DNA of 64,000 bases from Protea cynaroides (taxonomy: Eukaryota; Streptophyta; Magnoliopsida; Proteales; Proteaceae), in NCBI GenBank assembly GCA_028583415.1, contig CM053267.1:2294001-2358000 (forward strand), in the 5' to 3' direction. The translations under genes and the position numbers were made by a program. The notes beneath the pieces are model-generated. The model was not told where the DNA came from. It worked only from the letters and a program-made list of their open reading frames with translations, and ran no database searches. Shown piece after piece: positions 33,087 to 44,457 of this stretch (the stretch's first letter is position 1; each line of letters starts with the position of its first letter).

Positions 33087-33526
33087 CTGCACATTAAAAA
33101 AAAAAGGAAAATAAGGAATTAATAGGATAAAAATCTGAAATTGATTTAATAACAACATAAGTTGACCATAAAGCCCCATTTCTCACCATACAAGTGGGCA
33201 TGAGAACTTACGTAGGTTTAAACATACCCTACAACCCACATGCAGTAGGAAATTTTAACTGACGATGTCCAATTTGAAGAAATTCAAGAAAAATCGAAAA
33301 TGTCGACAAATTAGGGCAAAAAGGGAAAAATTCAAGTTTCTCGATAACCAATCGATGAAACTCGGAAATTTTTGAGGGCTTTCGTTCCTCGAGACACCAA
33401 TAACAAAAGCCCCCAATAAAAATCAAATTTTTACGATTGGAAAAAGTTTAATTTGAAAAATACAAGTTAAATGGACAAAAACCTAGAAATGGAAACCTAA
33501 AAACAGGTAAAAATGAGAGAACATAC
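33087..33526 (-). other. Putative 5' UTR intron of the P2 antisense gene
   Basis: On the minus strand a donor CATACAG|GTATGT and an acceptor with a long T-run, TTTTTTAATGTGCAG|ATACC, end five bases before the ATG. P6 has the same donor (61074) and acceptor (60631) with a C/T-rich tract. The 440-bp size fits plant introns. Confidence 0.5.
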
Positions 33527-33679
33527 CTGTATGGATGACGTGGACGTCGAAACCCGGACTAAAATCGACCCACAACAGTGGAGTAGCACTGTAGCAACTC
33601 AGAGAGGAGAGGCGAGTCGAAACGGGAAGGAAATAATAAGAAATGACTCAAAATCGGATCTTAAAAATCTGATTTTTAG

Positions 33680-33900
33680 TCTGAGGGTCGGACAATTCGA
33701 CTAGAACAATCGACCGTCAAATCGACCCTCCCATCGACCCTCGGCTCTCGGGAATCTGATAGAAAACTAAGGGTCGGAACTGAGGGTCGGATACCCAACA
33801 ACCCTTGCATCGACCCTCAGCTCTCGGGAAGAACAGGTCATTCCCAGGGTCGGATACCAAGGGTCGGACATACCATCGACCCTCACCATCGACCCTGCAT
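33680..33900. repeat. GGGTCG motif cluster 3, upstream of P2 gag
   Basis: About eleven GGGTCG/CGACCC copies outside the LTR, between the antisense gene and gag. P6 (61230-61442) and P4 (56233-56275) carry the same cluster. Confidence 0.85.
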
Positions 33901-34034
33901 AGAAAAGATAGTATTTTTTTTATAAAATGAGCTAGAATTGGAATTGATTATCGGTTAGCGTGCCTACATGAAATATAAATGACTTCTCACCTATTTTGAT
34001 AATTTTCAGGCACCACCAATCACAGAAAGGAATT

Positions 34035-35274
34035 ATGTCTGGACGTAGAGTAAGTCGACAGACTCGGAATGCAGTTCCACCACCACCACCCGTGGAGGAG
34101 ACTAGTTAGAAAAATAATTATGCATCGGGTAATCCAGAATAGGCAAACCCTACAAATTTGCCACCTCCACCACCAGAGCTAACAACCGTGGTGATGAATC
34201 TGGCTCAACAGCTGCAGCAGATGCAACACGCACAGGCTCAAATGCAAGTTGCCATGGGCATTATGTTTCAAGCCACTCAGGCTGCACCCATGCACACAGG
34301 ACAAGCCAGTGCTGCACCAGTGGGTAACCACCCAGCTCCTCAGACACCTCAACAACCTGCTGCACAGATTCCAGTGCAGGTTCCAGAAGCAGCTCAGGGT
34401 AATTACCAGTATCCCCCATATGTTTGGGGCAAACCCCCAAAATCAGTTGGACCACTCTCGACTAGTAGAGAGATTCTTGAAGATGAAACCCAAGGAATTC
34501 AACGGTAAACCGTCTGATCCATTGTGGCCAGCACACTGGATAGACGAGATGGAGAGAAATTTCCTCATGATGACTATCACAGAGGAAGAGAAAGTATTAT
34601 GTGCCACCTTCATGCTCAAGGGCGACGCACATCATTGGTGGAAATCCACGAAGGCATATCTACTGACCAAGCACGCCCTACTAACTTGGGCTATATATAA
34701 AGAAGCCTTCTTTGAGAAATATTTTCCACGGAGCTTCAGAGATTCTATGAAAAAAGAGTTTCTGAGTCTTTATTAGGGACATATGTCAGTGGATGCGTAC
34801 CAACAGCGTTATGAAGAGCAGTTTTTCTTCGCACCAATGAGTACGCAAGAAGAAGAAACCAAAACCCGTAGGTTGTCACAGGACTGAGAGGAAACATCAG
34901 AGAACATGTTCTGGGCTTAGAAAAGAGAATTTATAATGAAGCTGTCCAGATTGCTCGAGTTATAGAATCGAGCCAGAAGGAGAGTTATTTTACTCAGAAC
35001 AGAGGCATCAAAAGGCCAGTTGGAAATTCTTACAACGGAGGCAATAACAAGACATATAAGCCTTTCCGTCCTCAGAATTCTACTGCTGCAACCAAGACTA
35101 CTTCAGCAGCTCAACCTCAGCAAAAGCCAAATTCTGAAAGCCCGAAGTGTTTTAACTGCAACCAACCGGGACATATGGCAAGAGAGTGCCCTAAGCCCAA
35201 GAAGCAATTCCATCAGGGACGGGTATATGCTGTTACGTCCGAAGATGCGGCCGCATCACCCGATGTGGTCACAG
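34035..35274 (+). pseudogene. P2 gag, broken
   Basis: It starts at ATG 25 nt after the acceptor with MSGRRVSRQTRN and a Pro run, then Q-rich LAQQLQQMQHAQAQMQ, the Y-P-P-Y-V-W-G linker, the gag core (FLKMKPKEFNGKPSDPLWPA, FMLKGDAHHWWKS, EAFFEKYFP) and a CCHC knuckle C-F-N-C-N-Q-P-G-H-M-A-R-E-C near 35150. Lesions: TAG near 34107, further stops, a frameshift near 34460, CAG-to-TAG at 34774-34776 and a frameshift near 34880. The intact protein would be the capsid and nucleocapsid precursor. Confidence 0.9.
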
Positions 35275-35344
35275 GTATGACTGAAACTTTTTAAAGTTGT
35301 AATTACATTGTATGAGCATGTAGACTAAGTAAAATAAGTCACAG
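35275..35344 (+). other. 70-nt intron-like segment between P2 gag and protease
   Basis: Donor GTCACAG|GTATGA, acceptor AAGTCACAG|GTATCG, AT-rich, with CTAAG about 20 nt before the acceptor as a possible branch site. Removal joins codons to D-V-V-T-G-I-V-L-I-N ... D-S-G-A-T-H-S-F without a frame break, the usual family text. If retained, gag stops after a few codons. The repeat GTCACAGGTAT at both ends would also fit an old 70-bp duplication. P6 has a segment of exactly the same length. Confidence 0.55.
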
Positions 35345-38300
35345 GTATCGTACTTATAAATGACGCACCCGCCAGAGTACTCTTTGATTCAGGAGCTACT
35401 CATTCATTTATATTTGTATCATTTGGAAAGAAGATAAACTTACCCATCAAAACACTAGACTACAAATTACTTGTACGATCATCGATGGGGTTAGAAGTGG
35501 AATTAGAGAAAGGTTATGGACCATGTCCAGTTCTCATTGGAGAGAAGACCTTAGATGCAACCTTGATACAACTTGAGATGGTAGATTTTGATGTCATCTT
35601 GGGAATAGACTGGTTAGCTCGACATTCTGCAAATCTGTTATGCGCCGAAAAGAAGCTAACGTTCAAAGACGAAGAAGGAGTAGAATTCAGTTTCTCGGGA
35701 ACCAAACTTCCCCGGAGACGCAAGCTCATACTTTCAGCACTAAAGGCTAAGAAGAGCCTTGAGAAGGGGGCAGTCGGGTATCTAGTATCAGTGGTCGACC
35801 TAACCAAGGAAGCACCACGAATGGATGACATTGACGTCGTGCGAGACTACCCTGACGTATTTTCGAAGGAACTACCAGGATTACCACCCGACCGAGCCAC
35901 AGAGTTTGTGATAGACCTTATACCTGGAGCCACACCAGTGTCAAAAGCACCTTATAGAATGGCTCCTACGGAACTGAAGGAACTGAAGGTGCAACTACAA
36001 GAACTACTAGACAAGGGTTATATTCGACCCAGTATATCACCATGGGGAGCGCCGGTGTTGTTCGTAAAGAAGAAGGATGGTAGCATTCGATTATGCATCG
36101 ACTATCGGGAGTTGAATAAATTGACAATCAAGAATCGATACCCACTACCTCGGATCGATGACTTGTTCGATCAGTTACAAGGAGCAAAAGTATTTTCTAA
36201 GATCGAACTTCGATCAGGCTATCATCAACTGAAGATTAAAGAAGGTGATATTCCGAAGAGAGCATTCAGGACCAGATATGGACATTATGAATTTTTGGTT
36301 ATGTCTTTCGGATTAACTAATGCACCGGCAACGTTCATGGAACTTATGAACCGAGTCTTCCACGATATGTTGGATACGTCAGTTATAGTATTTATTGATG
36401 ATATATTGGTATACTCCAAGGACAAGAAAACCCATATCAAGAACCTAAACGCAGCCCTACAGCGTTTAAGGAAAGAGAAGTTATATGCCAAATTTTCAAA
36501 GTGTGAGTTTTGGCAAAGTGAAGTCGACTTCCTAGGCCATTTAGTATCCGCGGAAGGAATCAAAGTGGACCCCAGCAAGATAGAGGCTATTGTGAAGTGG
36601 GAAGCACCAAAGAGCATTTCAAAAATCAGAAGTTTTCTGGGTCTAGCTGGTTATTATCAGAGATTCGTAGAAGACTATTCTCGAATTGCTGTACCTCTTA
36701 CCAGTTTGACTAAGAAAGGTAAAAAGTTTGTGTGGACCGATAAATGTGAGAAGGGTTTCCAAATGCTGAAGGCCAGATTGATATCCGCTCCGATCTTGAC
36801 TATTCCCGTTCCAGGACAGACCTTTACTTTATACACTGATGCGTCGGGACTGGGATTGGGATGTGTGCTTATGCAAGGAGAGCAAGTGATTGCTTATGCT
36901 TCAAGACAGTTAAAGGTACATGAGAAAAATTATCCCACTCATGATCTGGAGCAAGCGGCAGTAGTGCATGCTGTCAAGATATGGAGACATTACCTATACG
37001 GGGAGAAATTCTAGATTAAGTCAGACCATAAAAGTCTTACTTATCTATTTAATCAGAAGGAGTTGAATATGAGACAAAGAAGATGACTGGAACTATTGAA
37101 AGACTATGATTGTGATATCCAGTATCATCCGGGAAAAGTAAACGTAGTAGCGGATGCTTTAAGCAGAAAGGCAGTGATAAAATCGCAAGGAGAAGTTAGC
37201 ACGACTGCAACAATGTGTACTACCGGAAGGGTATTCAATCACGGCAACGAGCAGTATGTGATAGATACAACGGATGGATCAGCCAACCAAGGGTTTATTC
37301 ATCGGTTTTCGAATATGTTCGCGGCATTGAAGATTATACTGGATATAGTGGATGAAGTGAAGACAACTATCAAAGTAGATCCTTATCTGAGAACAGTACA
37401 AGAAGATATCGAGAAAGGTAGGACTAACCCTGAGTTCACTTTGGATGATGAGAAGGTACTGAAATACAAAGGAAGAATATGTGTACCTGAAACAGAAAGT
37501 GCAGACATTAGACACCGACTGATAAAGGAAGCCCACACCACCATCTATTCGATACATCCTGGAAGTACAAAAATGTATAATGACCTAAAGAAACTATATT
37601 GGTGGAGGGGGATGAAAGCAGATGTAGCTAAGTTCGTGTCTCAATGCCTAAATTGTCAGAAAGTAAAGGCTGAACGACAAAGACCCGCAGGACTGTTGCA
37701 GCCATTACCGGAACCAGCATGGAAATGGGACCGTATCACTATGGACTTCGTCACAGGGCTACCATTGAATCCTCGAGTAGTTGACATAGTTTGGGTGATT
37801 ATGGACCGTCTGACTAAAACAGCTCGTTTCATACCTATACGACCTCAGTATACACTGGAAAGGTTAGCGAAGTTGTATGTGGATAATATTGTTCAGTTAC
37901 ACGGTGTACCAGAAAGCATTGTGTCTGATAGAGATCCACGATTTACTTCCATGTTTTGGGACGGATTACAAAAGGCAATGGGTACAACGCTGAAGTTCAG
38001 TACCGCATTCCACCCACAGACAGACGGACAGTCAGAGCGTACAATCTAGATTCTAGAAGATATGCTACGAGCATGTGTAATTGATTTTAAAGGATCATGG
38101 GATGAAAGGTTACCATTGATTGAGTTTGCGTATAACAACAACTATCAGGCTACTATACAGATGTCACCTTATGAAGCACTGTATGGCAGGAAGTGTCGAA
38201 CTTCTTTGTTTTGGAATGAAGTTGGGGAATGTAGTATTGTTGGACCAGAATTTGTTGAAGAGACTTGTCGAGTGGTCGACATTATCAAGGAAAGAGTGAG

Positions 38301-38916
38301 AATGGCTCAGAACCGTCAGAAGCAATATGCAGATACTCGATGAAGAGATCTGGAGTTCGCCGTAGGTGATAAAGTATTTTTGAAGGTATCGCCTATGCGA
38401 GGATTGAAAAGGTTCGGACAGAAAGGGAAACTAAGTCCAAGATATGTCGGGCCATATGAAGTTCTAGCTAAGCGTGGAAAAGTGGCTTATCAGTTAGCAC
38501 TACCACCATCTATGTCAAATGTGCATGACGTATTTCACATTTCCCTATTGAAGACGTATGTCAAAGACCCAACACATGTTTTGACAGTGGATTTGCTGGA
38601 ATTGACTGATGATTTAACATTCGAAGTAACACCAACAAAAATCACTAGTCGAAAGGTTCAACGTCTACGCAACAGAGATATCTACTATGTTAAGGTCACA
38701 TGGAAAAGTAGAGACATGGAAGAAGTTACATGGGAAGAAGAAAACGCAATGCGGAAGCAATACTCTCACTTGTTTGATTCAGAAGGTACGTACAATTTTG
38801 AGGATGAAATTTTTATAAGTTGGGGGAGTTGTAAGACCCGTGCATATCTAACCCGGTCTTACCACCTTGAACCAGGTTTACCCGTCATGGTCGAGCCAAA
38901 TGGACCAAGGGCGTGA
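35345..38916 (+). pseudogene. P2 pol: protease, RT, RNase H, integrase, chromodomain
   Basis: One frame with four stops (37012 TAG, 37084 TGA, 38047 TAG, 38341 TGA) and no frameshift. Protease: V-L-F-D-S-G-A-T-H-S-F. RT: KKKDGSIRLCIDY, FSKIELRSGYHQ (catalytic Asp of motif A is Glu), VFIDDILVYS. RNase H: YTDAS, HDLEQ, SDHKS. Integrase: H-x6-H ... C-L-N-C, then MDF, VSDRD and QSERT as the D-D-E triad. Chromodomain: RKVQRLRNRDIYYVKVTW and EEVTWEEENAM. The frame runs through the purine tract and stops 86 nt inside the LTR, as in M2. Typical of Tekay-type pol. Confidence 0.95.
38817..38829 (+). other. P2 polypurine tract
   Basis: AAGTTGGGGGAGT directly before the 3' LTR; still inside the pol frame. 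Confidence 0.85.
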
Positions 38917-41133
38917 AGGAGATCGAGATCCCAGGTATCAAATCGACCCCAAAACACTTAATTTGGAGGGAGGGTCGCATACCCAGCTAAACAGGGTCGG
39001 ACCACCCAAAACAGAAAGTCAGACCCTCAGTTTTGAAGGGAGGGTCGGACAGCTTAGAACCTTAGGGTCGACGGGATCATCGACCCTCCCATCGACCCTC
39101 GGTTACCGTAGGAAATAAAATTAGGAAATTTCCTAATTTTTGATGGGGATTCTTTCCTAATCTCAAAGGGACTTATTTTAGGATATTCCTACCCTATTTA
39201 AAGGACGTTCCTAAGCCACTTTTACTCCTTTTACAACCCTAATTGAATTGAGAGAAAGAGAAGAGAAGGAGAAGAGGAAGAAGAGAAACAAGGAAGAGAA
39301 TTAAGCCAAAAGAGAAGAGTTTCAGAGAAGGATTATTCTTCTCAGGTATGGATATTGATTCTATGAGTTTCTATAGACCTTAAGTTAGCTATTGATGAGA
39401 GTGTGATCTCGGAGAAACCCAAACCATCAATCTATGGTTAGGTTTTCATGGAAAACCATAGGAGAATGCATGAAAACTATTTTAGATGGTTATACATGGT
39501 TTCAGACCATGGAATGAGTGTAGAATGAAATTTAGGAGAGAGCCATAGGATCCCAAGCATGAAGAATGGATTAAAAGAGGGAATTGGACCAAAGTGCACA
39601 GAGGGTCGCACCGAGGGTCGATGATCATCCGACCCTAGGTGATTCTGACCATCGACCCTCAGTGTTTGGGAAGTTCAGAGTTTGGGGAGGATCGCACCGA
39701 GGGTCGATCAGGACTCCGACCCTACCTCCGACCCTCAGTTAACAGCATGGTTTTTAAATATGGAATTAATTCTAATTAAATTCTATCAGCTTTGTTAGGT
39801 CTTCTAGCAATATAATAGCATTGGAAAGATGATTCTAAAGCTTGGAAAAATATCTATTAGCAAGCTAAGGTGAGGAACCGAAACTCCAAACTAATTGGTT
39901 AATAACAAAACTATTTTCTATTTCTTGAGTCCTATGCCATGCTTGATTCTATGCGAATATGTTTGTAATGTGCATACAGCATGCCATCTAATATTTTTAT
40001 TACTTGTTCATGCATATTTACCTTATTGTTTATAACATGATGATGATGATGATGATAGGAATAGGCATGTGCTTGTATGTGTGTGGTTGATGTACTTATT
40101 GCGAGCGAGTATCAGGGGGGTGTGATGAGGACGTCAATAAACGTTAACCTTTGGCGGGTATCAGCACTTTAGCTCTATCTCTAACTCAAGTCTTGTGCAT
40201 TAGCATCGTCGTATCGCCAGTACTTTAGCAGAACTATTATGTCGTAGAGTATCAAGGGAAGTGGTCTCGATCCTTGTAGTCTCTGACTCTACCAGGGGGC
40301 CTTAGCTCTATCTCTATGGGCATTCTGAGGGATGCTGGGGTGAGGCCTTGGATACACTTTTTGGCATTAGGATTGGTTAGTTACGAGCCCAGTTTGCAGC
40401 CCTCGCTAACAGGGGCTTACATGTTGGTATGGAAATATATAGCAATAAATGTTAACCTTTGTTATATACTGTTCATGGTTGGGTGCATGTGAGTCGACGA
40501 TAAACGTGATCTTTGGGTGACGTCACACACTTGTGTATAGAGGCGGGGTCAATAAACACGACCTTTGGCTACCTAAACCTTTCTATTGCATATTGTAAAC
40601 TTTAAACCGGACCAAAGATATAAATTGATTGCATGCATATGTACTGTTGCATTATTTTGACTACTCACTGAGCCATGATGTGTGCTCACCCCTCAACGTC
40701 GAATATCTTTAGTTGATGATGTAGGTTATACCGTTGAAGATTATATGAATGCGTCTGCGTATGGCAACGTAGCGGCGATGGAAGCTGAAGCTGAAATGGA
40801 TACACATGACTTCTCTTGCGAGTGCAACTCGTGTGTATTTGATTAGATATTTTATAGGTTTCTTTATTTGGATTTATTAAGACATGTATTTGGTATTTAA
40901 ATATTTATGTCTTAGTTGAAACAGAATAAATTGTTATTTAAATTTTAATATCACATAGATTCTCAGTTCTTCTTATTATAAGACTTCCGCTATTGTGTAT
41001 TTACTCTGATTATGATTACGGATGTGTGTAAGTTTAGATAACGGGGAATAGCCTATTTGAGATCCTGGTTGAACCGTTGGTTTATTAGCGATTCATCACA
41101 TCATTCTGAATAGTGCAGAATTGGGGTGTGACA
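38830..41133 (+). mobile_element. P2 3' LTR
   Basis: 2304 bp, from TGTAAGACCCG to GTGTGACA, then ATATG of the target duplication. Same internal order as the 5' LTR. An extra CATCCGACCCTAGGTGATTCT-like stretch in cluster 2 accounts for part of the length difference. Confidence 0.97.
40745..40846 (+). CDS. LTR micro-ORF, 33 codons, P2 3' LTR
   Basis: Intact form: ATG, 33 codons, ending F-S-C-E-C-N-S-C-V-F-D, TAG. Three cysteines present; acidic body with E-A-E-A-E-M-D. The acceptor reads GATGTAG here. Compared with the 5' LTR, codons 7, 11, 23, 27 and 32 differ, so the two copies have begun to drift since insertion. Confidence 0.5.
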   Translation: MNASAYGNVAAMEAEAEMDTHDFSCECNSCVFD

Positions 41134-41646
41134 ATATGATTACTTCTATCTTAAAGGGTCCACTTTAATCCCTTTATATGATGCTACGTGATCTAAAAAG
41201 ATCATTTTGTTTAATCATGTCTCATATTTCTTGGACTTGACATGATGCTTTTCACTTCTCAACTGTTGTGAAGCTGTTCTAAGATCCGTTATATGAGTTG
41301 CTTCATTCTTGGAATAAACCAAAATATCATCTATGAAAACTATGACCGACGTGTCCAACATGTCATGAAACACCCTGTTCATCCGTTCCATAAAAGATGT
41401 AAGGGCATTGGTTAATCCAAACGTCATAATCGAGATCTAATAATTGGCCAAACCAGATTCTAAAAGCTGTCTTCGAGATATCGCCATCCAAATTCTTCTG
41501 CTGATGGTATCTTGATCGAAGATCAACCTTAGAAAATACCTTTGCTCCTTGCAACTATTTAAATAAGTCATTGATCTGAGGTTGTAGATATCGATTCTTG
41601 ACTGTGAGCTTGTTTAGTTCCCAGTAGTCTATACATAATCTGACAC
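41134..41646 (-). pseudogene. M3 reverse transcriptase, decayed
   Basis: This continues M3 pol after P2. Minus-strand frames give V-F-S-K-V-D-L-R-S-R-Y-H-Q, T-F-G-L-T-N-A, F-M-E-R-M-N-R-V-F-H and V-F-I-D-D-I-L-V-Y-S. The palm motif is intact but frames shift around it. P3 interrupts the upstream RT part at 41647. Confidence 0.85.
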
Positions 41647-43606
41647 TGTAAGACCCGTATCAAACTAACCCGATCTTACCACCTTGAACCAGGTTTACCC
41701 ATCCTGGACGAGATGAATGGACCAAGGGCGTGAAGGAGATCGTGATCCCAGGTATCAAATCGACCCAAAAACACTTAATTTAAAGGGAGGGTCGCATACC
41801 CAGCAAGGGAGGGTCGGACCCCCCAAGACAGAAAGTTAGACACCCTATTTTACAAAGGGGGTCGAACACTTTAGGAAACCAAGGGTCGACGGGATCATCG
41901 ACCCTCTCATCGACCCTCAGTTGCCGCCAGAAACTGAAATTAGGAAAGTTTCCAAATTTCGATTGGATTCCTTCCAAATCTCAATGGGACTTAGTTTAGG
42001 AGTTTCCACCCTATAAATAGGACGTTCCTAAGCCACTTTCACTTTTATTACAACCCTAATTGAATTGAGAGAAAGAGAAGAGAAGGAAGAGAAGAAGAAG
42101 AGAAGCAAGGGAGAGAAGAAAAAGTAAAAAGGAGAAGAGTAGCAGAGAAGGAGTGTTCTTCTCAGGTATGGATACTAATTCCATGAATTTCTACAGACCT
42201 TAGGTTTGATAAGGATGAGAGTGCGATCTCGGAGAAACCCAAACCATCAACCCATGGTTAGGTTTTCATGGAAAACCATGGGAGAATACATAAATGCTAT
42301 ATAGGTGGATGATTCATGGTTTTAGACCATGGAATGTATGTTGAATGGACAGTAGGAGCAAGCAATAGGACCCCAAACACGAAGAATGGACTAAAAGGAG
42401 GAAAATTGACCAAAACCCACAGGGGGTCGCACAGAGGGTCGATGACCATCCAACCCTATGTGACCCTGAGTATCGACCCCCAGGGTTCTGGAAGTCCAGA
42501 TTAGGGGAGGGTCGCACTAGGGGTCGGTCATAACTCAGACCCTACCTCCGACCCTCAGTTAATAGAATGGTTTTAAAAATTAGAATAAATTCTAATTAAA
42601 TTTTATCGACTTTGTTAGGTCTTCTAGCAATATAATAGCAATATAAAGGTGATTCTAAAGCTTGGAAGAGTATCTATTAGCAAGCTAAGGTGAGGGAACA
42701 AGACCTAAACTAATTGGTTAATAATAAACTACTTTTTTTTTCTTGAGTCCAATGCCATGCTTGATTCTATGCGAATATGCTTGTAATGTGCATTCAACAT
42801 GTCATCCAATATTCCTGCTATTATTGTTCATGCATATTTAATTTTGTTTACTTATAACATGATGATGATGATTGATGCTAGGAATAGGCATGTGAATGTT
42901 TGTGTGTGGTTAGTGTGCTTGATGCGAGTAGGGCATCAGGGGAGGTGTTATATGGTGTTTGATCCGGGCACTTTAGCTCTATCTCTAACTCAAGTCTTGT
43001 GCATTAGCATCGTTGTATCGCCGTTACCTTAGCAGAACTATTGCGACGTAGAGCATCAAGGAGGGTCTCGGTCTTTGAGTCCTATACTCTACTGAGGAGC
43101 CTTAGCTCTATCTCCACGGGTGCTCTGAGGGATGCTGGGGTGAGGCCTTGGATACATTGGTTGACATTAGGATTGGTTAGTAGCGAGCCCCGTTTGCAGC
43201 CCTAGCCATCAGGGGTTAATTTGTTGGTATGGAGTTGTGCATCGATAAACATGACCTTCGTTGTACAATGTTCATTATGGGTGCTGTGGGCGACGGTGAG
43301 AGTCATCGGGCATATCCACACTCTCGTGCATAGAGGTGCGGTGGCCACCTATCCTTTCTATAGCACAGTGCAAACGTAAAACCAGACCAAAGATATGAAT
43401 TGATTGCATGCATATGTATTGTTGCATTGTTTTGTTTGCTCACTGAGCCGTGATGTGTGCTCACCCTTTGACGTCGAATATTTTTTTAGTTGATGATGCA
43501 GGTACAACCATTGAAGATTATATAAATGCTCCAGAATACGGGAACGTTGCAGCGATGGTAGCTGAAGATGAAGTGGATACACATGACATCTCTTGCGAGT
43601 GCAACT
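41647..43606 (+). mobile_element. P3 LTR, left part
   Basis: Starts TGTAAGACCCG with flank GACAC (41642-41646). TATAAATA at 42012, GA leader, donor CTTCTCAG|GTATGG near 42170. It is cut by P4 at 43607 inside its micro-ORF. The last part of this LTR and the GACAC duplicate are predicted beyond the window, so solo LTR or complete element cannot be told. Confidence 0.9.
43522..43606 (+). pseudogene. LTR micro-ORF, P3 copy, split by P4
   Basis: 28 codons in the family frame up to S-C-E-C-N, where P4 is inserted. Codon 1 is ATA instead of ATG. The remaining five codons should follow the CAACT duplicate on the far side of P4. Confidence 0.5.
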
Positions 43607-44457
43607 TGTAAGACCCGCACGCCATGAACCCGGTCTAACCTTACATTTCGTGTCGTGAACCGTCTACATATCATGGTCGAGCCAAGTGGACCAAGTGTGT
43701 GAAGAAACCCAAGACCCAATATGAAAATTTATCCAAAAATAGTCAAAATGAGGGTAGGGTCGCATGTCTTAACAGGCAGGTCTGACCCTCCCATCGACCC
43801 GTGACCAGGGGTCGCAGGGTCTATAAATTGTCCGACCCTCCCATCGACCCTCGGTATTCGGGAAAAACAACACGAATTGAATATTAGGAAACCTTCCTAA
43901 TTTCAATTGAAACCTTTCCTAAACTCAATGGGACTTATTTTGGGAGGTTTTACTCTATAAATAGGACGTCCCTAAGCCTCTTTCACTCCTTTTACAACCC
44001 TAATTGAATTGAGAGAAAGAAAAGAGAAGGAAGAGAAGAAGAAGAGAAGCAAGGAAGAGAAGAAAGCAAAAATGAGAAGGGTTATAGAGAAGGAGTATTC
44101 TTCTCAGGTATGGATACTAATTCCATGAGTTTCTACAGACCTTAGGTTAGGTAATGAAGAGAGTATGATCTCGGAGAGTCCCAAACCATCAACCCATGGT
44201 TAGGTTTTCATGGAAAAACCATGGGAGAATACAAAAAAGCTATATAGGTGGATGATTCATGGTTCTAGACCATGGAATGTATGTTGAATGGACTGTGGGA
44301 GCAAGCCATAGGACCCCAAACACGAAGAAAGGACTAAAAGGAGGAAAATTGACCAAAACCCACAGGGGGTCGCACAGAGGGTCGATGACCATCCGACCCT
44401 ATGTGACCTGAGTATCGACCCTCAGGGTTCTAGAAGTCCAGACTTGGAGAGGGTCGC
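43607..44457 (+). mobile_element. P4 5' LTR, left fragment
   Basis: Starts TGTAAGACCCGCACGCC, flank CAACT (43602-43606). TATAAATA at 43956. Interrupted by P5 in GGGTCG cluster 2; the LTR resumes at 53219 after the duplicated GTCGC. Confidence 0.92.

Larger units (their letters stand above)
29682..34009 (+). other. Putative leader intron of P2 sense transcript
   Basis: A donor CTTCTCAG|GTATGG in the LTR leader and an acceptor ATTTTGATAATTTTCAG|GC only 25 nt before the gag ATG define a 4.3-kb intron. Both sites are kept in P6, and the acceptor (CTTTTCAG) is kept in P4. Splicing would remove many upstream ATGs and the whole antisense gene from the gag message. An alternative acceptor at 31033-31034 leads to the LTR micro-ORF. 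Inferred from signals only. Confidence 0.4.
29166..41133 (+). mobile_element. P2, full-length Tekay-like chromovirus (11,968 bp)
   Basis: Both LTRs, primer site, gag, pol and polypurine tract are present, and the 5-bp target duplication ATATG is perfect (29161-29165 and 41134-41138). The order is 5' LTR, primer site, antisense gene, gag, intron-like segment, protease, RT, RNase H, integrase, chromodomain, purine tract, 3' LTR. It interrupts the RT of M3. The coding region is in one frame over pol with only four nonsense changes, so it is a fairly recent, now dead copy. Confidence 0.97.

Noticed and set aside
36285..36617. Minus-strand frame of 110 codons opposite RT (also 21820-22098 and 35514-35831)
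   Set aside because: Shadow of the conserved pol frame; it recurs because RT is conserved.
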